From Scalesia atractyloides (taxonomy: Eukaryota; Streptophyta; Magnoliopsida; Asterales; Asteraceae), in NCBI GenBank assembly GCA_947069175.1, contig CAMTDV010000027.1, forward strand, positions 37,089,369 to 37,153,368: a stretch of DNA of 64,000 bases. Reading direction: 5' to 3'. Shown piece by piece: positions 12,743 to 25,108 of this stretch. Below the pieces are notes generated by a model. It did not search any database, was not told the DNA's origin, and saw nothing but the letters and a program-made list of their open reading frames with translations. Made by a program: the position numbers and the translations under genes. Within the stretch, counting starts at the first letter, position 1; every line of letters starts with the position of its first letter.

Positions 12743-14020
12743 AATCATGGAAGGCAAGAACACTAAAAATAGTCATGATTTTGATGCTAAAAAAATTACA
12801 AAAATTAAGGGTATCAATTTCGAACAAGACACAAAAACAATCAGGTATTGGGTTAACACATTTTATTAAACATATTAGCCTAATCACGACCCATTCAACA
12901 AACATGTTAACGTGTTAATATGTTTAGGCGTGTTTTAAATAGCTCCTATTTAGTTTTAAAGGAAATTATAACAAAATGTAAGAATTTAATAATGATATTT
13001 TAATTCTTAATTCTCCCTCTAACTTAATTAATTTAAAAAATTGAAATTAATTTACCATTTCAATATATATAACCTCTTAATTCGCTTCTTCAAATCTCAA
13101 CTAAATATATAAAACCTGTTAATTGGTAATGACAGGTAAGCATGAAAACAAACACAGTTAAATCAACTTCAATAACCAAAATGTTTCATTTGAGTTGGAG
13201 TAAACGATTGTTTAAAATGTTACTCATTCGCGAATAAACATTAAACCAAGTCGACCTGAAACACGACATGTTGCAAATATAGATATGAGTCGGTTTGGTT
13301 TGAATAATTCAATCTGACAACCCAACATGGAAACTATAAAAAATATATTTAAAAATAAAATAAAATTTTGATCATTTTATTTATACTAGTGGTAGAAATC
13401 AGCAACTAAAACATAAAACAAGGACCAAAAGAATATTCAACGAAAGACAAGATCCAAATTCATAACTTTAAGTTAGTGATAACGAGTAGAAGAAGTGGGA
13501 GATATGCTGGTCACGTAGATATAAGTTCGATTAATAAATGGGTACAGTTAACCATTTATTTAATATTAATTAATAAATAGAACATGCTGACACTGACCGA
13601 TTCTAGTGACAGCTGCAACGTACAACATCCATTGAATATAGTACAACTTAGCGTAAATAATTGTTTTCTTTTTCCTTAAATTAAAAAAATGCTCCCTTGA
13701 TTAAGAGAAAAATAACATCTATACTTGTCGTATAAGTAATCTCTTTGAGTGGGATACAAGTTACATTTGTTTAATACATAAATGAAACGAAAATCGGTGA
13801 ATTTAAATTCAACCTTTAAGAAATGCCCGAGTCGGATGAAATTGCAAAAGATGCTGATTTTTTTTATGTTCAACACCCCAAGATATTGTGGTTTTAGAAA
13901 AAATAAAATAATTTAATCAAAACATAACTCTGTATAAAATCGTAAAAAAATGTATAACAATGGTTCACGGATATAATATACACATAACTTTATATTCATA
14001 AAATTATATAATAATAACAA
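12743..14020. other. No gene recognised
   Basis: AT-rich intergenic DNA without a recognisable domain, repeat or RNA gene. Confidence 0.55.
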
Positions 14021-14029
14021 TAATAATAA

Positions 14030-15401
14030 GAGTTAAATGCTTGGTTGGTCCCTGTGGTTTGCAAAAATTGCAGACTTGGTCCTAGTGGTTCACTAATTAC
14101 ACACTTGGTCTCGGTGGTTGTAATTTTTGCACTCGGGTGGTCCTTATCACTAACATCTGTTAAGTTTTTCAGTTAAGTCCATGTTAAATGACCAAAATAC
14201 CCTTGCTTATTACCAAGTTATATATATCTTCACAGGTCTCTTCTCAAACAAGCAGCACAACCACCACCATATCACCTCCGCCGCCATCTCACTTCCACCC
14301 CCGAACACCCACCGCCACCGTCTCACCTCTGCCACTTCTCACCTCCACCCCGGAACACCAAAACACCCACCAACACCGAAACCCACCACCACCAACGAAC
14401 ACCTCCACCACCGGGCAGGGTATCACTACTGCCGATAACCACCACACCAGCTCGTTGCCCCTGCTGCTTCACACCGCCACAACCACTTCTTCCCCAAATC
14501 ACCGCCACACACATATGCATCAATTACACATAACACACGCCAATTTTTAAATAGCACAAACAATCAGGAACAAAATTACACAAAAACAAATCATCAGAAA
14601 CTAAACACGATGCAGTGACGTCGAAGGGGCGACGGAGGAGCCGGCGATGTCGGATCCGATGATGCACATATCGGTGGTGGAAGATGAGTTGTAGGTTCAT
14701 TTTTCCGGTAGTACGTTCCGACAGTTCGATGTGCATCATCAGCTGGGAGGTAGAGAGAGAGGTTAAAGAGTGTACAGTGGAGGTTGAAGGAGGTGGCGAT
14801 GGCGATGGCAGGTAGGTTTTGTGGTGATTGGTGGTGGTTTACGATGACGGCAGCAGTAGCGGCGGCTGGTGTGGTGTTCCGACGACCCACGTCGTTTTTC
14901 CGGCGGGTTGGGTAGTTGAGGGCAGTGAGGGTGGTGGTCGTTGGTTGTTATTGGGTGGTAGGTTTTTTTAGGAGATAAGATGATGATGAAGAGGCCCCCT
15001 GTTTTAAGTTTAGGAAAATAGGGAGGTTAATTACTTGAAACAGTGAATGGGAGAAGAAGGTAGGAGACGGCGGTGGAGGCGGTGGTGGAGGCGGCGATGG
15101 TGGAGGCGGTGGTGGAGGTGGGAGACGGTGGTCTTGTGGTTTTAGAGAGAGAAAAGGAAAGTGAGAGAGAGAGATCAGTGTGAAGAAGAAAAAGAAGGTG
15201 TTTATTTATTTTTGTTTTATAATAGTAAGGGTAGTGTGGTAATTTTACATAGACTTAACTGAGAAAGTTAACATGGGTTAGTTATAAGGACCACCCGAGT
15301 GCAAAAATTGCAACCACTGGGACCAAGTGTGTAATTAGTGAACCATTGGGACCAAATCTGCAATTTTCGTAAACCACAGGGACCAACCAAGCATTTAACT
15401 C
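14030..15401. mobile_element. Non-autonomous Mutator-like element, 1372 bp, long TIRs
   Basis: Both ends read GAGTTAAATGCTTGGTTGGT when oriented outward to inward, and the inverted repeats continue with few mismatches for about 180 bp (14030-14213 and 15220-15401). A 9-bp direct repeat TAATAATAA (14021-14029, 15402-15410) fits a MULE target duplication, though it lies in a low-complexity TAA tract. The interior is CCACC-rich on the left and GGTGG-rich on the right, so the whole unit is partly self-complementary. Its proline/threonine-rich frames have no recognised domain. Confidence 0.8.
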
Positions 15402-15799
15402 TAATAATAACAACAACAACAAATGTTAAACAACCGGTTCCAAGTTCCAAATAGTAAACCCTCAAACCGAACCGTGAACCAGACCGTACATATTTCAAAC
15501 TGCGACTTTCTTTGGTTTGGGCGATTTCGGTCGGTTTATAAACACCATTACAATGAACAACCCATATCACATTAAAATGCACAGAACTTCAATCCATGGT
15601 TTTAGGACAATATTGCTAGAATTTCATAATTATTTTGCATCTTCCAAATTCAAAACATTGACAAGTAGAAAGTCAAAAGACTATCCAAAATAGAACACAG
15701 AACAGTCTGATAAATAAACAAGAGCAGCAGATAAACAAGCATGAGAAAGAATGAACAAACCCATCCCATAAACAGCAACAAGATGTTGTTTTTGGATCC

Positions 15800-18700
15800 T
15801 CACCGTCCATCGAGTGAAGTAAACGAGTCGGCAAACCCAGAGGGTCGAGTGGGTATGCTGGTTTGCGTATTATCATTGCTTCCGATAACCGACGAGCTGT
15901 CGTAACCGCTCATACCCTCCAACGCTTGCCACTTCTTGACCGCTTGAGGTAAAGTCATGTCAAGGTCAATTCCGTAAATATCATCCGGGTCGGGTTCAGA
16001 CGGCTTCCAGAGCTCGGCTAGGGATGAGAGAACATTGACCGCATGACTCATGTCGGGCCTTTGGTGTGGTTCGGAAGCACAGCAGTGGCCCGCTAGTTCC
16101 GCCACTGTACTTACGCTGGCTAGAGCTTCTTCGTCAAGGTCAAGGGCCGGGTCAATGGCCTTCCGAAAGGTGTCTTTATTTATGTGCATTCGTCGGAACC
16201 ATTGCACTAAGTGGACGCTTTCCTCTTGTTGTGTTTCGTCTAGTGCTCTTCGGCCCGTTATGATTTCCATTAGGATTACCCCGAAACTGAACACGTCGAT
16301 TTTTGTTGTTACTCGGCCCATCACTGGTAGAATCATATGTAAATATATTAGTCGGTTTTAGTTATTAACCTTAATTTGAGCCCACATACTCGTTTCTATA
16401 ATCCATTTTATTACAGCTACTTAAGTGATTTTTATTAAAAACAGATGAATAATATGAAAGAAAACGATAAACTACCTGCATATTCGGGTGCAAGGTATCC
16501 GAAAGTACCGGCTAGTCTTGTCACGAGTGAAGCTTTTCCATCTGGGGCGAGTCGAACAAGTCCAAAGTCCGCAACTTTGGCCCGCATATCATCACCGAGT
16601 AGGATATTGGACGGTTTAAGATCTCTATGAATAAAACTTTGTTGTGCTAAACCATGTAAATACTCGACACCTCTAGCAACATCTAAAGCGATAACCAATC
16701 TTTTTGTCCATTCAAGCGGTTTCAAATCTTCTTCTTGCCAATCAAATAAAAACCGACTAAGCGTCCCTTGAGGCATATACTCATAAACAAGAAGCCTCTC
16801 GTTTCCATCCAGACAGTACCCGAGAAGTGCCACCAAATGCCTATGTCTAACCTTGGTTAGAACCGCAATCTCGGATTTAAACTCGTCAAGACCTTTATCG
16901 CTCATCACTCCCGATTCCATCCTCTTAACCGCAATCTTGGTTCCGTCATGTAACTCGCCTTTATAAACGGTCCCAAACCCTCCTTTCCCGAGTATGTTAT
17001 CTGGGCTGAAATTATTGGTGACGTTTTTCAAAACTTGGATTGAAATTACCATATTGCCCACTTCAACAACATGGATGTCTCGAGTTCCACTGCTTGTTTG
17101 GCTAAAGGTTTCACTAGCTCCACCGTTTGTAGTACTTGAACCCGCAACCGTAATCTTGACAGCATCGGCATCGGAACTCGAATGGCGGGGATGAATCACC
17201 ATTGTGCTTTGATAAGGTTTACCGCTAGCGCGCTTCTGTTTACCTTTGTAAACACACACACCTAGTAAACCAACGAAAAACACCGCACAAACACCACCAA
17301 CTGATCCCACCACCACCTTCGTATTCGACCTCTTCCCTCCACCGCCGCCACCGCCTTCACCACCACCACCATTTGGTTTAGTTTGACCGCCAGGCGGACC
17401 GCCAGATGGTGACACCGGGTTCACACTAGGACCATCTTTCCCGATATCAAGATTCCCTTCGCTCTTCACCTTAACACTTTCCCCAAATTTCGGAACCCCC
17501 CATAAAGATGATTATTAGAAACATCAAGCTCTATCAAATTAGGCAAAGCTTTAAGCTCTTCCGGGATTTTTCCCGAAAGGTTATTATTTGCAAGAATCAA
17601 CCTTTGCAGAGACTTAATCGACGAAAATTCAGGCGAAATACTACCCGTAAGACCCATTTTTTGAAAATTAATAACAGTAATATTCCCACCACTAGAACAA
17701 GCAACCCCTAACCACATATTACAAGGATCATTCCCCTTCCAACTATCAGCAAAAATCCACGGATAACCCACAAATTTCGCAACCGCAAGCAAACTATTAA
17801 CGCGATCATCACAACCAACACCAGCATAAGGCAAACAAAAGCTATTAACCCCACCCAAATCAACAGCCACAGACTTACCAAAACTCGGAGTTGGTCCTTG
17901 CAACAAATTATTCGTCAAGTTAACGACTTTCAACGATTGCAGCCCCATTAAACTCTCCAGAACCACACCCGTTAAACTATTATCCCTCAAACTCAAATCT
18001 TGCAAGTCACTCAAGCCCGAAAGATTCGGTATAGGACCCGAAAACTGGTTCCCGTGAAGCCAAACTTGTGTCAATTGTGTCATGTTCTGAAGCACATCAA
18101 GACTACCATTCAACTTAGACCTGCTATTCTGCCCATTTAACCACAAACTCTGTATCGAAGACCCCGAAAACGAATCGGGCAAACCCCCTTCAAGCGAATT
18201 AAACGACAAATGCAATGCAGTTAAACCCGAAAACGTATCGCCCCCGAAGAAATCAGGGATCTTTCCAGTTATATTAGCCGATGTGGCTGAAAAAATCTGC
18301 AAACTTGATGCGGATTTTAAACTATCTGGAACCCCCCATGATGCAAAATCATTATAATCAAGATAAACATGTAGTAAAGAACTCATACCATCAAAGAAAT
18401 CAGGAGGTATTGAGCTAAAATTGTTGCGACTCAATAACAGCCTCTGCAGCTGAGTTAACCCGGCAAGACTCGGTAACGACCCAGTGAGTTGATTGTTTTG
18501 AAATTCAAGAAATTGAAGCTCAGTGAGAGTGTTGAGGGTTTCAGGAAGTGAGCCTTTGAGATTCTTGTTACCGATTTCGATCCGGGTGACCCGGTTGTTC
18601 AAGCATTGAACTTGTTCCCATTTGCACGGATTCGGGTCGGACCAGTCCAGTGATTCGAGTGGACTCAAGTTCTTTTTGAGAGCTTGCATGACGTCAGCAT

Positions 18701-18806
18701 CGGTTGATTGAGATTGTACAAATGTGAGTGTAATTGAGATGAATAAGATGATGGGTAGATGAAATGGAGGGTGAAATTTGAAACCCAGAAAGGGTTTCGT
18801 CGGCAT
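15800..18806 (-). CDS. TMK: TMK-type leucine-rich-repeat receptor kinase, one frameshift
   Basis: A plasma-membrane receptor kinase of the TMK family, which is known for auxin-linked cell-surface signalling. Start: ATG at 18806, directly before a hydrophobic signal peptide ([12 protein letters not shown]). Next come an LRR N-cap, about ten LRRs, a Cys-containing non-LRR island typical of TMK ([22 protein letters not shown]), three more LRRs, a Gly-rich linker, a membrane span ([20 protein letters not shown]) and the kinase. Kinase motifs are intact: [31 protein letters not shown] intron of 152 bp (16475-16324) splits the kinase at the APEYA site, and exon 2 runs from 16323 to the stop at 15800. 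The predicted product is about 950 residues, near the family norm. Anomaly: the LRR and kinase frames are out of register at a run of six C (17496-17501, + strand). This could be a real disabling indel or a homopolymer error. Everything else is under evident coding constraint. Confidence 0.92.
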
Positions 18807-19790
18807 ATTTGGGTGGAATGAAGTGGATTGGGATGAATGATTTAGGGTTTTGAAGGGGAGAATTGCAGAGTGATTGGGGAAGATTGAACGGCGGTGATGA
18901 AGGGGAAGAAAGTGGATTTTGGAGAATATTAGAGAATGGACAGAGAGAGTATGATTGAGCTTGTCGGATATGTGTATGTATAGTTGTGTGTGTGTATGTA
19001 TGTATGTATGGTCATTGGTTCTACTAAACAAGTGACAAAAGTAGTCCTTTATGTTAGATGAAAGTCATCTACATTCTTCTTGCTTTTTTATACTTTTTAT
19101 TAAAAAAATGACAAATCGAGTCGAGGTTAAATGAGTTCAAGCTTAGCTCGAGCTTTAGGAATAGAGCTAGAAACCAACTAAGCTCGAGATCGATGTTTAC
19201 ACTAGTCACTAGGGTTGTAAACAAGTTGAGCCAATATGGGCTCGACTCGTTTACAAACTATACTGACTTGTTTTCTTATCGAGTTGAAATGTTGGGTCAG
19301 GCTCGGCTCAGCTCGTCAAAAACTCGAAATCAAGTCATTTATTTTTTTCAAATTAGAAAAATGAGATATTAGAAGAAAATAAAAAAAATAGGGTATTACT
19401 AGTGTTTTTCTTTGCTATTAAACATTTAGATTTTTATCTTTCAATTTATTATACGTATCATTTGAGTTATTTTTATTCATTAAAATGACTTATTACTATT
19501 TAAAAATTATGGTTTGGAAATATAGAATACTTTTGTGTTATAATTTGTATACATATAAAAAATTAGGCTCAAGTATATTCAAGCTAAACGAGCAAGCCAC
19601 GAGCCGAGTTTACCTTGGCTCGTTTAAAAATCCATACAGATTTTGAGCAATCTTTTTTTTTCGAGCGAGCCACGAGCCAAGCTTACCATAACCTTTGTCA
19701 ATGTTGTGTTCTCTGATATTAATCATGTATGTGTAAGTATAATTCATCATACAACTACTATGATTTGAAAGAATACCAACTCATTCGAGC
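18807..19790. promoter_or_regulatory. TMK 5' leader and upstream flank (duplicated downstream)
   Basis: Lies immediately 5' of the TMK start on the minus strand. It contains a GTGT/GTAT microsatellite (18975-19010). The whole interval is homologous to 26604-26885 plus 32390-33105. Blocks 'ctcgagctttaggaatagag', 'gagcaagccacgagcc' and 'acaactactatgattt' recur in the same order. No TATA element could be assigned with confidence. Confidence 0.6.
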
Positions 19791-20067
19791 CGTATAAACA
19801 TTATGACGTGTATAATAAGTCAGAATAAAACTCGTATGATTCTGCCTAACCCCTCTCACGACCCATATGATATGTAGACTAGTTAGTACTTACTTTAGTG
19901 GTGTGTGTAGTTTGACGATGAAAATAAATATTTTAGGTTTATTTTATAAGATAAATCTCACTTATACCGATATAACCTTTTAAATCTGCTATTTTAAATT
20001 TAAGTTTTTTAATGATTTAAAAGCATAATATATACATATGTCAAATTGTTTACATTTTTTTTATTTT

Positions 20068-20390
20068 GCTATAAATTATTTTTTTTTAACGGCAAACAGA
20101 ATCAATCTCGAGTACTCTCAAGGCACCTACTGGACAAACGGAGTACTCCGAGAGTAACCGAAGTGCACCACTAATTCCAGGGAAAACCCGGTAACCCACC
20201 TGCCCGTGGGCACGACGGTGAAATTACCAGTAAAACCCGTTTGGCTTAAGGATCCAACCCAGGTTTCCCTAGATCTCTTACATTGCCTACCAGTAACTCA
20301 CTCTGCACCAAATGAGAGTTGAACTCGTATCTCTCAAGAGAAATGCAAGTCTTAACCACTTGATCTAGACATCATTGACGCTATAACTTA
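20068..20390 (-). mobile_element. tRNA-derived SINE, minus orientation
   Basis: On the minus strand the head reads TAGATCAAGTGGTTAAGAC (A-box-like, near 20367) and GAGTTCAACTCTC (B-box-like, near 20323). The 3' end is a poly-A seen as TTTTTTTTT at 20079-20087 on the plus strand. The flanks GCTATAAATTA (20068-20078) and GCTATAACTTA (20380-20390) match at 10 of 11 positions, a slightly decayed target duplication. About 300 bp, non-coding. Confidence 0.85.
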
Positions 20391-20960
20391 ATTATAAAAG
20401 GAAAACTATAAAAAAGAAAATAAAGAGATGTAGAACACAATGTATTATTGTCTCGTTGTTTGTTTGTTGATTAGTTGTCATCAATCATAAACTTTATCCC
20501 ATTTTCATATTTTTTATTTCGTTTTCATACACCTCGTGGTGTACTGAAAAATGAATGGAGACATGAAATTGATGATATTCGGTGTTTTCATAAACGTTCA
20601 ATGGACTATAAGAACAAACTTAGTGGTAAATGATGTGGGCGTTTTTTTGCCATCATGCCATATAACGTCGCCGCCATCGCCCCAAGGGCGTTTTGTTTGA
20701 GTTTTGGGTTTGGGCGTTTTGGTGAAACCACCGGAAAAGTGGAGGTTTTCAAAATTAATCTGTTAAGCAATGGTAATAAAAAAATTCATTTATTTTAATC
20801 AATTTTTTAAACCAATTTAGACCCCAATTCAACCCGTTTTTTATACACTTGTTTACAAAGTTTTCTCTTATTCTTACAAACTCTTCTCTTATTCTTTATA
20901 AAAAGCATACTCTACATCCATTTCGCCCCGCTTTTAGTGATCCGTCTTGACCAAGGAACA
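20391..20960. other. No gene; possible DNA-transposon remnant
   Basis: Contains a short GCC/GGCG-rich island (20640-20720) inside AT-rich DNA. No coding motif was identified. Confidence 0.4.
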
Positions 20961-20967
20961 CAAATCC

Positions 20968-21028
20968 AACTACATTTCAATACAACTACATTTCTCAAAA
21001 TTTGTTGTGGTTGTATTGAAATGTAGTT
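20968..21028. repeat. Perfect 19-bp inverted repeat, 23-nt loop
   Basis: AACTACATTTCAATACAAC (20968-20986) is followed by its exact reverse complement at 21010-21028. A transcript would form a short stable hairpin. The downstream frame at 21029-21304 is low-complexity and not supported as a gene. Confidence 0.9.
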
Positions 21029-21304
21029 GTGGGAGTTGTGGAATTTGTTGATTTGAAAGTGGGTTTTGTTGGTTTGGATATGGGTATGGCGAGATTTAAA
21101 GGTTTAGAAGTAAAATTGAGCTTCTTGATGATTGGTTTTTGTTCAAGCTTACGGATTTTGATAGAATCCGCAGTTGTAGTGGTGTTGGTGATGATGATGG
21201 TGGTGGTAAATTGGAGAGAGGGAGAGGGAGAGTGGTTTTATTTACTTATTTATACATATACATATATGATTTTTTTAAAGTATTTTTTAATGTATTTAAA
21301 TTAG

Positions 21305-22740
21305 GAAAATGGAATGACAAAAATACCCTCATATGCAAGCACATGATCAGATTTAACTAAAAAATAACCGAGTTAGGGTTAAATGACATAACATGTAGAA
21401 TTTGGAAACACTAATTACAAGACTCGTCAAATTTAAAGATAAAGAACACTGCCTGAAATTTGATACAAAGATAAAGGACATAACTTGTAACTCACTCTTA
21501 TTAAAAATATGAAACTTGTAGTTCAGTATTTGATATTCAAGTCTGGTTTTGATGTGGTTTGGGTAATGGAAACTCCGATGGGTTTTCTTTAACCAAATAA
21601 GTACGTAAACAAGGGAAAACCCGTAAACCCAACAGGTAACAAGTAATTGAGAGGGTATGAGACAGTTTTATGATCAGCCAACCCATTTACATCACTAAAC
21701 AAAGGTGGGTGGACGGTTGAAGATACCGATGAAACCCTTCAAAATGTTATTAAATCCCCTCAACGATTCTAGGTTAAGCTTTTTCTCGTGTAGTGTTTGA
21801 TTAGTATTTCATCATGTATGCTTCATGTTTCATATTAACTTCACACTTGTATGTGATTGTATTAGTAGCAACCACAATAGTTTGGTCATTACCTTTATTT
21901 TAACTCTTGATGTTTTTCATAAATCTTAATATTTTTCTCCAACGACAAGAGACAAGCTGGGTCATCAACGAACACCTCCTCAATGGTAGTAACGTTAAAG
22001 TTTCAAGAAAACCACTTGATCTGGGCATCGTTGATTGTTTGTTGATTTTTCCCCAAATAAACACTCTACAAAAGTCCATTCTTCGGAATCAACCTGATTG
22101 TTTTAAGATTGAAATTCGTCGAGAAAACAAACAAAAACATAAACAAGCGATAGCTTTGAAAAGAGTAAATTGCACACATCGTTTATGTAGTATGTAAAAA
22201 TTTCACAATTTATCTTTAACTTGTTGTATTGGATGCAGGTATCATTCCTGATGCATCTAATAAAATAGGAGCCGTTCGAGTAGAAACAATTCACTCAATA
22301 GCCGGTTTGGTTTGCCCTTTTTCAAAACGTATTTGATCCATAATTTTCACCAAAAACGGCATAACCAGACATTGAACAGCGCCAGTCAGAGAAACAAACA
22401 TAATACAAATTAAAGATTAAATGATGTCAGAAAATATCAAAAGGAAGCAACACCTTGAAACTTAACTATCTATACAAAACCTGTGTCTTGCAGTTGAGAT
22501 GATGGCATTAAATACAAAACATTAAAATGATTGAATGACAAGGATCACAAAATATATGTAACAAAGTAAGCTACATAAACAAGGATACAAAAAGATATGT
22601 TTCTAACTATAACAAGTATTAAACTTATACCAAGATCCTTCCTCTCTCTATATGTTACATTTTAAATATAAATTACAACAAAACTTAACACAAGTCCACA
22701 AGCAAAAGAGTCCTATGAACCCCTGATTTACCCAATCAAA
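21305..22740. other. No gene recognised
   Basis: AT-rich intergenic DNA. The part nearest 22796 probably contains the 3' UTR of the YqaJ gene. A frame at 21907-22197 is AT-rich and shows no domain. Confidence 0.5.
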
Positions 22741-22795
22741 TATTCATGTTCAGTAGTATATTTTCATATGTGCTTCTAAGTTTTAGTTACATGTA

Positions 22796-23641
22796 TCAAT
22801 CTATCAATCTTCCAAAGATTTCACGCACCAACAATCTTGAATTACCAGCAACACGTCTGCTTTCTTTAACAATATGGCAACATAGCTCATGCTTAGGCGT
22901 TGGGCATAAGCTTTTTAACTCGGTTAACGGATCTCTAACCTCGTATTTACAATAAATCTCCCTTGCAGGCTGCACATGATCCCACCAAAAATCCGATAAC
23001 GCTATCTCTAACACCTTCCAATATTCTACATCCCGATCTATCCTGATTATACTACTCCCTTTAGGCGTCCAAACGTAAAAATCCATCCAATCCCGATCCA
23101 AGATCTCCATCAATCCTTGAGCTTGTGGAATACACTTGTACGGTACACCAGACCACGGGAAACCCTTTCTCATGTCACCCTTATAAAATGGGCATTTTAT
23201 TTCTAATATCCCCCCGTAAGGCAAACCGTAAACAATCTTGTCAATTATCCCATCTGGAGAAGCGCCAAGCCAATTGTCTTCTCGATTTAACTTCCCACGA
23301 ACATGGAAGTCAGGAAACATGACGGAATTTCCGGTTATTAGTTTATATCTTTCAAGTGCTTCTTCTTCTTTGATGTTGTTCCAACAAGTGGCAAGGTTTC
23401 CCGTGAAGGGTTCGACTGCACCGATCTTTTCTAGCCAGAGCAGGACCCTTCGGTTGGGCCAAAAGCCGACGGCTTGTGCAAAAGTGCTTGCTGTCAGCTT
23501 ATGTTTTCTTTGTTCTTGCCAGTTTTTGAAGCGGTGTTTAAAACTAGCTGACTCAAGAATAGGATGATGAGTTATGGTACATAAAAATCTAGTGGTGCGA
23601 CACGTCCAACAACCAATGCGGTATGGACTTGTTAATCGCAT
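22796..23641 (-). CDS. YqaJ-family PD-(D/E)XK nuclease
   Basis: Encodes 281 residues that resemble the YqaJ viral-recombinase / lambda-exonuclease fold, a family of DNA nucleases with plant members predicted to act in organelles. Visible landmarks in order: the LTASTFAQAVGFWPNRR start of the domain (about residue 49), helical E in NNIKEEEALERY (about 90), SPDG with the metal-binding Asp (about 128), LEIKCPF providing E-x-K (about 146), and the conserved Q in YKCIPQAQGLME (about 170). All expected catalytic residues are present and the frame is uninterrupted. The N-terminus (RLTSPYRIGCWTCRTTRF) is basic, Ser/Thr-rich and acid-poor, compatible with an organelle presequence. On the minus strand a pyrimidine-rich ..TTGTCATTTCAG at about 23711 looks like a splice acceptor, so a 5' UTR intron is likely. 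The stop is at 22796. Recognition is by motif; plastid or mitochondrial location is inferred. Confidence 0.88.
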   Translation of the reverse strand: MRLTSPYRIGCWTCRTTRFLCTITHHPILESASFKHRFKNWQEQRKHKLTASTFAQAVGFWPNRRVLLWLEKIGAVEPFTGNLATCWNNIKEEEALERYKLITGNSVMFPDFHVRGKLNREDNWLGASPDGIIDKIVYGLPYGGILEIKCPFYKGDMRKGFPWSGVPYKCIPQAQGLMEILDRDWMDFYVWTPKGSSIIRIDRDVEYWKVLEIALSDFWWDHVQPAREIYCKYEVRDPLTELKSLCPTPKHELCCHIVKESRRVAGNSRLLVREIFGRLID

Positions 23642-23711
23642 GGTTGCTCAATTCGAACCATCTACAGGATTATGAGTTTTTATTGATCCTTGTTTTGTAC
23701 TCGAGAATGCT

Positions 23712-24360
23712 CTGAAATGACAATAACAAATGAATATTCAATGGAGAGACTAATCTCTAAATTATCTTTGCATTAAGTTAAAGCAAGGCCAATGCTCTAA
23801 AGTCTAAAATAAAAAGTTCTTTCTTTTTAAATTTTCTTAGGTGAAGCATTTGGTCGAACACCTAGGATGCACAACTCAGGTTCAGACTAAATTAAAACAT
23901 GGCTAATTGGAAGGCGGCAATTACAAGATTTTGTTATTAATTGGTCCTACGTAGTAAACATAGAAGAAAATATATGAATTAGACAATTATTATATGGCAC
24001 AAAGAAAAAAAACCCAAAGGTTTACGCTACTTCAAATATACAAGCGACACCAGTCAGGGTTTTTTTTATAGTAGACTGACTATATTCACATAATTGAAAG
24101 ATTGAGTTACGTTGAAGACTTGCCCAGGGAATTGGGTGGTGCAATCAGCAGCAGCCACGAAGCGTGACAGCGAGTAGTCTGAGATATCAAGATGCAGTTG
24201 TGACGGCCGGCAGGAACAAATCTATGAGGCCGGCGGAGATGCAGTTTCAGTTTCAAAGAACAAAAAAAGAGATGGAGAAGCAGGCGAATTGTAACCGGTG
24301 TCCTTTTAATCTGTTTTTTCCTTTATCTCTTATTTTAATTAACAAATTTGGTTAAATACA
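23712..24360 (-). promoter_or_regulatory. Probable 5' UTR intron and first exon of the YqaJ gene
   Basis: A possible acceptor lies at 23711 and a possible donor (CAACGTAAC, minus strand) near 24113. The GC-richer stretch 24120-24300, unlike its AT-rich surroundings, would be the non-coding first exon. Inferred from composition and splice-like words only. Confidence 0.35.
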
Positions 24361-24849
24361 TTTAGCTCGAGATCAAAAGAAGGAAATGGAAATATTTGGA
24401 GAACGCGTAGTTAGAAGTAATGAATAATGTTTTGGAAATTAAGAGGCCTTAAAGATGCCAAGATGGAAAATTAATTTCACACTTTAAAAATAATAGTTTG
24501 AGGAAAACTATAAAAAAAGTCAAATTTTAACATTTTTAAATAACCCTTCTAAAATTTAAATATGAACTTTTCGAAAAACCCTAAATGGGTTAACAAGTTA
24601 ATCAAATTATAAAAGTGCCGTATTCGGATTGACAGTGTGATAATCGACCAAAAACCTTTTTTATAATTTTCGTATAGACTCATTCCCGTACTAGCCGGAT
24701 GGCCCGGATCACCTGATGGATTAAGAGACGTTATTTTCTTTGGGTTAGAGTTATAATTGGGTTTGACGAAGGACCTTTTTAACATAATAGAAGGGTCTGA
24801 TTCTTTTAGGCTTTATTTTAACAAGAGGATTACAATAGTAAGCTGCTGC

Positions 24850-25038
24850 TGTTTCCCACCGGGGTTAATGAAAGACGTCCCTTTGACTAACATGAGTTTG
24901 CTTTATATAATTCAAAAATCATTGTTTTCTGAAATTATATAAATGTTCCCCACCGGGGTTGATGAAAGAATCGAGTTGTTACAGTAACGTAAGTTAGCTT
25001 TATATAATTCAAAAATCATTGTTTTCTGAAATTATATG
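24850..25038 (+). repeat. Tandem duplication, about 95-bp unit, two copies
   Basis: CCCACCGGGGTTAATGAAAG...TTTATATAATTCAAAAATCA...GAAATTATAT occurs at 24856-24942 and again at 24950-25038 with a few differences in the middle. Confidence 0.85.
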
Positions 25039-25108
25039 ATGTGTGCCACATGCATACATCATGCAACCCATTCAAGCACCAGTAGCATATTAGTTTACTT
25101 CAGGGTAC

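Noticed and set aside
14181..14890. Proline-rich genes within the Mutator-like element
   Set aside because: Overlapping low-complexity frames on both strands of a CCACC/GGTGG tract. No conserved motif.
18807..19031. N-terminal extension of TMK starting at 19031
   Set aside because: The extra 75 codons are Ser/His-rich leader sequence before the signal peptide. The start at 18806 directly precedes it.
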